From NCBI GenBank assembly GCA_951217055.1, contig OX578285.1, positions 48,610,024-48,674,023 on the forward strand: 64,000 bases of DNA, written 5' to 3'. Source of the stretch: Gerris lacustris. Lineage: Eukaryota > Arthropoda > Insecta > Hemiptera > Gerridae. This document shows positions 56,236-64,000 of this stretch, one piece after another; the stretch's first letter is position 1, and the number at the start of each line of letters is the position of its first letter. The position numbers were made by a program, and so were the translations under genes. A model generated the notes under the pieces. The model saw only the letters and a list, made by a program, of their open reading frames with translations, had not been told where the DNA came from and searched no databases.

Positions 56236-59200
56236 CAAATAATGCTTTTCTTTTAATATTGCCTTAATTCCGCTAGTTACAAACAGTTAGTTACATTTAA
56301 TTTTGCCTTAACTCCGTAAGGTACAAACAGTTAAATACTTTTAATTTTTTCATAACTCCACTAGGTACAAACAATTAGATACTTTAAATTTTGCCTTAAC
56401 TCCGCTAGGTACAATCAGTTAGTTATACTTTTTATTTTGCCTTAACTTCGCTAGGTACATACAGTAAGATACTTTTAATTTTGACTTAACTCCGCTAGTT
56501 ACAAACAGTTAGTTACTTTTAATTTTGACTTAACTCTGCTAGGTACAAACAGTAAGTTACTTTTAATTCTACCTTCACTCCACTAGGTATAAACAGTTAG
56601 TTACTTTTAATTCTACCTTCACTCCACTAGGTACAAACGGTTAGTAACTTTTAATATTGCCTTAACTCCGCTAGGTACAATCGGTTAGATACTGTTAATT
56701 CTACCTTAACTCCGCTAGGTACAATCAGTTAGTTATACTTTTTATTTTGCCTTAACTTCGCTAGGTACAAACAGTTAGATACTTTTAATTTTGCCTTAAC
56801 TCCGCTAGGTACAATCAGTTAGTTATACTTTTTATTTTGCCTTAACTTCGCTAGGTACATACAGTAAGATACTTTTAATTTTGACTTAACTCCGCTAGTT
56901 ACAAACAGTTAGTTACTTTTAATTTTGACTTAACTCTGCTAGGTACAAACAGTAAGTTACTTTTAATTCTACCTTCACTTCACTAGGTACAAACGGTTAG
57001 TAACTTTTAATATTGCCTTAACTCCGCTAGTTACAAACAGTTAGTTACTTTAAATTTTGCCTTAACTCTTCTAGGTACAAACAGTTAGTTACTTTTAATT
57101 TTGACTTAACTCCGCTAGGTACAAACAGTAAGTTACTTTTAATTCTACCTTCACTTCACTAGGTACAAACGGTTAGTAACTTTTAATATTGCCTTAACTC
57201 CGCTAGTTACAAACAGTTAGTTACTTTAAATTTTGCCTTAACTCTTCTAGGTACAAACAGTTAGTTACTTTTAATTTTGCCTTAACTCAGCTAGGTACAA
57301 ACAGTTAGTTACTTTTAATTTTGCCTTAACTCCGTTTGGTACAAACAGTTAGATACTTGTAATTTTGCCTTAACTCAGCTAGGTACAAACTGTTAGATAC
57401 TTTTAATTTTACCTTAACTCAGCTAGGTACAAACAGATAGATACTTTTAATTTTGCCTTAACTCCGCTAGGTACAAACAGTTAGATACTTTTAATTTTGC
57501 CTTAACTCAGCTAGGTACAAACAGTTAGATACTTGTAATTTTGCCTTAACTCAGCTAGGTACAAACTGTTAGATACTTTTAATTTTGCCTTAACTCCGCT
57601 AGGTACAAACAGTTAGATACTTTTAATTTTGCCTTAACTCCGCTAGGTACAAACAGTTAGTTACTTTTAAGTCTACCTTCACTCCACTAGGTACAAACGG
57701 TTAGTAACTTTTAATATTGCCTTAACTCCGCTAGTTACAAACAGTTAGTTACTTTTAATTTTGCCTTAACTCCGTTTGGTACAAACAGTTAGATACTTGT
57801 AATTTTGCCTTAACTCAGCTAGGTACAAACTGTTAGATACTTTTAATTTTACCTTAACTCAGCTAGGTACAAACAGATAGATACTTTTAATTTTGCCTTA
57901 ACTCCGCTAGGTACAAACAGTTAGATACTTTTAATTTTGCCTTAACTCAGCTAGGTACAAACAGTTAGATACTTGTAATTTTGCCTTAACTCAGCTAGGT
58001 ACAAACTGTTAGATACTTTTAATTTTGCCTTAACTCCGCTAGGTACAAACAGTTAGATACTTTTAATTTTGCCTTAACTCCGCTAGGTACAAACAGTTAG
58101 TTACTTTTAATTCTACCTTCACTCCACTAGGTACAAACGGTTAGTAACTTTTAATATTGCCTTAACTCCGCTAGTTACAAACAGTTAGTTACTTTTAATT
58201 TTGCCTTAACTCCGTTTGGTACAAACAGTTAGATACTTGTAATTTTGCCTTAACTCAGCTAGGTACAAACTGTTAGATACTTTTAATTTTACCTTAACTC
58301 AGCTAGGTACAAACAGATAGATACTTTTAATTTTGCCTTAACTCCGCTAGGTACAAACAGTTAGATACTTTTAATTTTGCCTTAACTCAGCTAGGTACAA
58401 ACAGTTAGATACTTGTAATTTTGCCTTAACTCAGCTAGGTACAAACTGTTAGATACTTTTAATTTTGCCTTAACTCCGCTAGGTACAAACAGTTAGATAC
58501 TTTTAATTTTGCCTTAACTCCGCTAGGTACAAACAGTTAGTTACTTTTAATTCTACCTTCACTCCACTAGGTACAAACGGTTAGTAACTTTTAATATTGC
58601 CTTAACTCCGCTAGTTACAAACAGTTAGTTACTTTTAATTTTGACTTAACTCTGCTAGGTACAAACAGTAAGTTACTTTTAATTCTACCTTCACTTCACT
58701 AGGTACAAACGGTTAGTAACTTTTAATATTGCCTTAACTCCGCTAGTTACAAACAGTTAGTTACTTTAAATTTTGCCTTAACTCTTCTAGGTACAAACAG
58801 TTAGTTACTTTTAATTTTGCCTTAACTCCGTTTGGTACTAACAGTTAGATACTTTTAATTTTGCCTTAACTTCGCTAGGTACAAACAGTTAGTTACTTTT
58901 AATTTTGCCTTAACTCAGCTAGGTACAAACAGTTAGTTACTTTTAATTTTGCCTTAACTCCGTTTGGTACAAACAGTTAGATACTTGTAATTTTGCCTTA
59001 ACTCAGCTAGGTACAAACTGTTAGATACTTTTAATTTTGCCTTAACTCAGCTAGGTACAAACAGATAGATACTTTTAATTTTGCCTTAACTCCGCTAGGT
59101 ACAAACAGTTAGATACTTTTAATTTTGCCTTAACTCAGCTAGGTACAAACAGTTAGATACTTGTAATTTTGCCTTAACTCAGCTAGGTACAAACTGTTAG

Positions 59201-59343
59201 ATACTTTTAATTTTGCCTTAACTCCGCTAGGTACAAACAGTTAGATACTTTTAATTTTGCCTTAACTCCGCTAGGTACAAACAGTTAGTTACTTTTAATT
59301 TTGCCTTAACTCCGCTAGGTACAAGCAGTTAGATACTTTTAAA
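56236..59343 (-). repeat. 44-bp minisatellite with 440-bp higher-order repeats, about 70 units
   Basis: The unit CTAGGTACAAACAGTTAGTT plus ACTTTTAATTTTGCCTTAAC plus TCCG is 44 bp; for example CTAGGTAC lies at 57423, 57467 and 57511. Variant units recur in order: TTAATATTGC at 57711, 58151 and 58591 marks a 440-bp (10-unit) higher-order period, and an earlier block shows a 176-bp (4-unit) period. A single ancestral unit is present inside family copies at about 48065 and 54820 and, inverted, at 43395. The array is thus an internal expansion of a transposon segment. No coding. Confidence 0.96.
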
Positions 59344-59344
59344 T

Positions 59345-59968
59345 TTTTATTGTGATGGTATAGTTTAAGTTTTACCATCAGCATATTTCTCATTTGACTT
59401 CTAATATGCTTTGCATTTGCAACCCCTATATCATCCATTATATCCAATTCCTTTTTGAGAAAATCTTGTACAATTATTTTATAATCTTCAGTTTTACTTT
59501 AAATCAAATTATAATTATTAGTTAGTTTTACTTAAGTGTACTCCTGTAATGATTAAATTTCTATTTCTTTTCTCATTCATAATCTGGTTTATAGTTTTTT
59601 CTTGTTGTGTCAACCTTTATTACCATTTTCTCCATGTTTACTTTTAGCCATTTATTTTCCTTTTTAGAATCTCCATATTTAATGTAATTTTCTTGACATC
59701 TTTCTTTGTGGCTAAGTTGTCTGTTTTCTTCTCAATTAGCATTGCCAGGTCTTCGGTTTTTTTTCTCGATTAAACTTGCTATTGAGGTTATAAATTGATT
59801 TACAGGTACTTTCCCAATTTCTATAACTTCTTCTGACATTTTTTCTTTTTCTATAGGGTTCTCCTCTAAACTACAATTATCTTCAAGACTTTTAGTTGTT
59901 TCTCCCTCATTTCTTAATCTTTTATTTGTAATTTGGAAATAAGAATTTAATTTTGTGTCAAAACACAT
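59345..59968 (-). pseudogene. LINE ORF1-like relic inserted in the satellite
   Basis: On the minus strand the frame from 59968 encodes an acidic then lysine-rich, coiled-coil-prone region (TKSLEDNCSLEENPIEKEK; then in shifted frames LAMLIEKKTDNLATKKDVKK and EKRNRNLIITGVHLS). It is followed by KTEDYKIIVQDFLKKELDIM and MLMVKLKLYHHNKN. A coiled coil, an R-N-x-(L/I)-I-I-x-G strand and a helix with a downstream M-V-K-L strand is the layout of ORF1-type proteins of insect non-LTR elements. At least three frameshifts or stops break it. The function would be RNA binding in the retrotransposon particle. Confidence 0.6.
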
Positions 59969-60236
59969 TATTCTTTCAGATTTTTTAGATTGTAGCTTAA
60001 CTTAATAATAAGCATTATAGTATATAAGTAACCGTTTTTGTTTTGATGTAATTCTTTTCTGTTGTCTGTTATAGTATCAGATTATAATTATCTATTTATT
60101 TATTTCTTCTTTGCGATAACGTAGGATTACAACTAGTAACTTATTCAAACATTATTTTGTTTTGACAATACTCGGATATACGTTCATAGGTTCATATAGC
60201 TATATTAATATAAATAATGTAAGCGACGAAAAGAGA

Positions 60237-60335
60237 TGATCTGAAGCTGAGGATCGAACCCGGGGCAGTGGAGAGATATTTAGACAAAACGTAGATGAGA
60301 GCGCCTTATCTCACTGCGCCATGGAGATTGCACAT
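60237..60335 (-). other. tRNA-like segment with A and B boxes
   Basis: On the minus strand CATGGCGCAGTGAGATAAGG resembles the D-arm/A box and CGGGTTCGATCCTC the T-arm/B box, with about 55 nt between. No proper acceptor stem or clear anticodon arm can be drawn (an extra 15-20 nt sits in the middle), so this is a tRNA relic, an intron-bearing pseudogene or a SINE head rather than a working tRNA. Confidence 0.5.
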
Positions 60336-60504
60336 TTAGTATAGAATACCTTCTACGTAAAAGTTTTTTCTTGTCAGGGTTATTAAAACTGCAACAGGTT
60401 ATGACTATTTTGTGATTTAAATAATATACTGAATTAAGCACTCAAAACAATTAGGTAAATATATTCTATTAGTTAAGGGTACAACCTTGTCGACTCCTTT
60501 ACTT
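60336..60504. other. Unannotated AT-rich gap
   Basis: Lies between the tRNA-like segment and the second satellite block; no features seen. Confidence 0.4.
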
Positions 60505-60795
60505 ATAATTTTGCCTTAACTCCACAAGGTACAAACAGTTAGTTACTTTTTATTATGCCTTAACGTCGCTAGGTACAAACAGTTAGTTACTTTTAATTCT
60601 GCCTTAACTCCACTAGGTACAAACAGTTAGTTACTTTTAATTTTGCCCTAACTCTGCTAGGTACAAACAGTTAGCTACATTTAATTTTGCTTTAACTCCG
60701 CTAGGTACAACGTACTTAGCAGTGTTATTTTATCATTTATATTTAATGAACAATCTAAGGAACTTCGTTCTTACCGCGACACCTCACGTATTTTA
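60505..60795 (-). repeat. Second 44-bp satellite block and family end
   Basis: Five 44-bp units (GCCTTAACTCCACAAGGTAC to GCTTTAACTCCGCTAGGTAC) pass directly into the family terminus: ACGTACTTAGCAGTG, then AAGGAACTTCGTTCTTACCG, then CGACACCTCACGTATT. So this is one right-hand end of a GGAACGAAGTTCC family copy. Confidence 0.88.
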
Positions 60796-61180
60796 TTTAC
60801 CTCTTTTTACTTCCAAAATCGGGGTGCGTATTATAAACGAGTGAAAAAAAAAAATATTTTTTAAAACTTAAATTTTACCTTAGGTAATTATTAAAATATC
60901 ACAGGAAAGTACTTGCGTCCAAGTACTTTTTAGGGTTTTGTAGATGATTAAGCATGCCCATTATCAAATAATCTTTTTTTTTTTCTTCAAAATCAAGGGT
61001 CCGGGTTTGATTCCCCGAGGGGTCACAGTGTTTTTCATCAGTAATAATTACTAGATAAATTACTTTTTTCAGAACATTTTCATCGCTCCACCATAAGGTA
61101 TAGCCATTAATAATTTTGAAATTTTAGGACCAGCCGTTATATAGTGTTGGGGGGGGGGGGATGTTTTTTGGGTATATTTT
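60796..61180. other. Duplicated junction segment
   Basis: CTTCCAAAATCGGGGTGCGT at 60811 recurs at 61992. A B-box-like GGTTTGATTCC lies at 61004-61014, and a G-run sits near 61150. No gene. Confidence 0.45.
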
Positions 61181-62050
61181 GACTAGTTACTTTTAATTTT
61201 GCCTTAACTTCGCTAGGTATAAACAGTTAGTTACTTTTAATGTTGACTTAAATCCACTAGGTACAAACTGTTAGTTACTTTTAATTTTACCTTAACTCCG
61301 ATAGGTACAAACAGTTTACCTTAACTCCGCTAGATACAAACAGTTAGCTACATTAAATTTTGCTTTAACTCCGCTAGGTACAAACGGATAGTTACTTTTA
61401 ATTTTGCCTTAACTCCGCTAGGTACAAACAGTTAGTTACTTTTAATTTTGCCTTGACTCTGCTAGGTACTAACAGTTAGTTACTTTTAATTCTGCCTTAA
61501 CTCCACTAGGTACAAAAGGTTAGTTACAAACAATTAGTTACTTTTAATTTTGCCTAACTCCACTAGGTACAAACAGTTAGTTACTTTTAATTTTGCCTTA
61601 ACTCCGCTAGGTACAAACAGTTAGTTTCTTTTAATTCTGCCTTAACTCCACTAGGTACAAACGGTTAGTTACTTTTAATTTTGCCTTGACTCTGCTAGGT
61701 ACTAACAGTTAGTTACTTTTAATTCTGCCTTAACTCCACTAGGTACAAAAGGTTAGTTGCAAACAATTAGTTACTTTTAATTTTGCCTAACTCCACTAGG
61801 TACAAACAGTTAGTTACTTTTAATTTTGCCTTTACTCCGTAAGGTACAAACAGTTAGTTACTTTTAATTTGGCCTTAACTCCGCTAGGTACAACGTACTT
61901 AGCAGTGTGATTTTATCATTTATATTTAATGAAAAATCTAAGGAACTTCTTTCTTACCGCGACACCTCACGTATTATTTACCTCTTTTTTCTTCCAAAAT
62001 CGGGGTGCGTATTATACACGAGTGACAATAAATTCCTTTTTTTAAACTTA
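61181..62050 (-). repeat. Third 44-bp satellite block and second family end
   Basis: About 16 units, some shortened or fused (a GGTTAGTTACAAACAATTAG variant occurs twice, at about 61518 and 61751, marking an internal duplication of about 233 bp). The block again ends in ACGTACTTAGCAGTGTGATT, AAGGAACTTCTTTCTTACCG and GACACCTCACGTATT, then the shared CGGGGTGCGTATTATACACG. The two satellite-plus-end modules (60505-60840 and 61181-62030) look like a segmental duplication. Confidence 0.88.
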
Positions 62051-62640
62051 AATTTTACCTTAGGTAACTAATAAAAATCCAGCTTTTAAAAGAGTATGTA
62101 TATATTACACATCACATATTAAAAAAAAATATGAACGTAGAGATATACTATTTTTTTTAACAAAAACTGATTTTATGTATCTTATCGTATTTATTTTTGT
62201 GTTACCTATTTATTTATTTATTTATAGACAGAAATACTTGTTATCATCAAAGTTGTGTTAATATATTTCGGTAATTGATAATAGTAGATGGCAGATAATT
62301 TTTATTCTTATCTCAAACACCGGCACCGCTACGGCTTGATTACGAACGACTAAATGCAAAGGCATTTAGGCAAAGGCAAAGGCATTTAGACCCACCTTCT
62401 ACGAATTGTTAATGTCTTTATATTTTTTGTTCCTTGTATATATTGATAAAAATTCGGAAGCCTATATATAATTTTATTTATGGATAATTAGGTATCTAGT
62501 TTTCTGTTAGTATGGTCGAAAGTGTTTTAAACTTGCAACTATAAGAAATTATTGTAGCCCTGCGTTCGCGGATAGTTGTCGTGTAGTTTTAGTTAAAAAG
62601 CTATTCTAAAAATATATAGCTATAAATATTTGAAAGTTGA
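62051..62640. other. Unannotated AT-rich interval
   Basis: No gene. A small duplication GCAAAGGCATTTAG occurs at about 62356-62390. Confidence 0.45.
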
Positions 62641-62649
62641 TATTCAATA

Positions 62650-62825
62650 CGCACAATTACTTAATTTATTTAAATAAGGTGCGTATTATGCAAGAATTTG
62701 TTGTTTTTTTTTCTAAAATTTGGCGGAAAAGTTGGGTGCGAATTTTACGCGAATATTTATTATTTTAAGTCTAAATTTATCCTGCGTATTATTCACGACA
62801 CGGGTGCGTATTATGCGAGAAAACC
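62650..62825 (+). repeat. GGTGCGTATTAT element end, repeated
   Basis: AGGTGCGTATTATGCAAGAA, GGGTGCGAATTTTACGCGAA and GGGTGCGTATTATGCGAGAA follow each other within 150 bp. The last mirrors the motif at 55324-55342. No credible gene: the plus-strand frame 62720-62908 is unrecognised. Confidence 0.5.
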
Positions 62826-62829
62826 AAGA

Positions 62830-63230
62830 TGAAACCTTCGTTTTTTTTATAATATTAAATGTATATATAATTATATTTGTATTTTATAATTTTATATTAG
62901 CTGGATAGCCGTGCTTTGCAACGGAGTGTTTTACAGGAGATATTAATTTTTGATATAAACAATAAATACACTTAATAATTATTTTATGTGTTGAAATATT
63001 TATAAGTTTGCTGCTAATACTCCGATTCACTCAAAAACTTCATAGTCCAGGAGATAGCGTACAAAAAAGTGTCTGACTAACATCAAGCTAGAATTTTGTA
63101 TACAAGTCAATCTTTTAGCGCCTTTTAAGAATATGTTGTCGGCTAAGTTCGTCTGCGGGACATAGCTTGGCGATAGGCGTTTGTAAAAAACAAACCGGTG
63201 GAGAGCGGCCATTTCTCACCAATTATGGTG
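62830..63230. other. Unrecognised segment next to the Gypsy relic
   Basis: The minus-strand frame 63027-63212 (61 codons, LADNIFLKGAKRLT) shows no known domain. It may be rearranged retrotransposon sequence downstream of the RNase H fragment or an unrelated repeat. Confidence 0.25.
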
Positions 63231-63264
63231 GACAATGTGATTTTCATGATCCTGAGTACAGAAT

Positions 63265-64000
63265 TAGTTAGTAGACCAGTGACGAAAATGGCGAATGCCG
63301 TTTACAAGAGCAAGCATGTCTTTTTTGTAACACTATATCTCTTTTCTGATTTGGTCAATGATCGACTCATATAGAGGCAACTACTCGTTCCTTTTTCTCC
63401 TGAACCTGGCTTAAGACAGCTCCAATCCCTACAGAAATGGCATCTGTATCTAAAATAAACTGAACAGTAGGGTCAGGAAAACAAAGGATAGGTGTAGAAC
63501 AAAGTTTCTCTTTCAATATAGTAAAAGCTTTTTCACATTCATCTGACCATCTGATTTTTTCTCCTTTTTGCAGTAATTTAAAAAGGGGATTAACATATTC
63601 TGTAAAATCCTTTACGAATCGACGATAATAAGACGCTGTGCCTAGAAATGATCTTACATCTTCTACAATAATTGGGGTAGGCCATTTTTTGACAGTAGAC
63701 ACCTTATTAGTATCAGTACTAATACCCTTACTTGAAACTATGTGGCCTAAATATGCAACCTCTTTCCAACCCGTATTTATAGAGTGATATATTTTATTTG
63801 TTATACCTATATCTGTATTGGATTTGGAAAATATATCTTCTTTAATAAATTCATTAAAAGATCAAAGGGCTTTTCGTTGTTGGTCTGAATCTAATTTTGA
63901 ATCACCCACGCGAAAAGCGGTTTTAACCCACTGTTCATCATCAACAATAACGTCATTGTTAATTCTAGAAGCAATCCTATATGAAGGATCAAGTTTTGCT
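63265..64000 (-). pseudogene. Gypsy (Ty3-type) pol relic, reverse transcriptase mostly deleted
   Basis: On the minus strand, from the window edge inward: a pol segment with FSKSNTDIGITNKI, broken by a stop near 63869; a direct jump to the end of the reverse transcriptase (VAYLGHIVSSKGI); the connection region (VRSFLGTASYYRRFVKDF, FTILKEKLCSTPI); then the start of RNase H (FILDTDA and IGAVLSQ). After a stop at 63367 the RNase H homology goes on in other frames to about 63265. The catalytic palm, including its YxDD motif, is absent between the first two parts. No LTR is visible and the element continues past 64000. It is an inactive LTR-retrotransposon fragment. Confidence 0.88.

Noticed and set aside
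60237..60335. Functional tRNA gene on the minus strand
   Set aside because: A and B boxes are present, but the acceptor stem and anticodon arm cannot be drawn and the spacing is too long for a normal tRNA.
56236..61890. CRISPR-like regular repeats
   Set aside because: The 44-bp units are directly adjacent with no unique spacers, show higher-order variants and come from a transposon segment. There are no cas genes and the DNA is eukaryotic. The 57-, 65-, 71- and 119-bp arrays are rejected as CRISPR for the same reasons.

Overview
This window reads as gene-poor, AT-rich nuclear DNA from an invertebrate animal, most likely an arthropod and probably an insect. The host is an inference from the transposon mix: Jockey-type LINEs, a Penelope-like element, a Gypsy pol relic, hAT-type miniature elements and very many small inverted-repeat elements. 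No bacterial gene layout, rRNA gene, CRISPR array or intact host gene is visible. Only one short segment (6140-6356, minus strand) looks as if it could be an exon of an ordinary membrane protein gene, and that call is weak.

Layout. 1-10 kb: short tandem arrays (85, 65 and 57 bp units), a hAT-type MITE inside the 57-bp array, a SINE-like B box, the first copy of a GG-ended MITE family with 8-bp target duplications, the possible exon, a near-perfect 119-bp palindrome and an element with long inverted arms. 10-20 kb: a 119-bp satellite, a FLYWCH zinc-finger reading frame fused to a 5'-truncated LINE, a hAT MITE inside that LINE, another long palindrome, and a second array of the same satellite in the opposite orientation. 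19.6-25 kb: a short element with a possible Crypton-like N-terminus, a Penelope-like element with inverted arms, a GIY-YIG relic and hammerhead-like cores, and a 1.15-kb hAT-type element with perfect target duplications. 25-40 kb: more MITE copies, short tandem arrays and several dispersed families. 40-43 kb: very AT-rich sequence with long (AT)n tracts. 43-63 kb: a cluster built from one repeat family whose ends carry GGAACGAAGTTCC, with head-to-head rearrangements and nested insertions. Inside one copy a 44-bp internal segment has expanded into about 3 kb of minisatellite with a 440-bp higher-order period. The same stretch holds a MITE whose 71-bp hairpin unit has been amplified, a 5'-truncated Jockey LINE with a 12-bp target duplication, and a LINE ORF1 relic. 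63-64 kb: a Gypsy pol relic that lacks most of its reverse transcriptase and runs off the window.

The parts do not form a pathway. They record waves of insertion, nesting and tandem expansion. The most informative points are the two apparent births of satellite DNA from transposons (the 71-bp hairpin array and the 44-bp array), the Penelope-like element with hammerhead-like motifs, the GG-ended MITE family confirmed by four sets of 8-bp duplications, and the FLYWCH-LINE fusion. All homology calls come from reading the translations and from established family knowledge. No database search was run.
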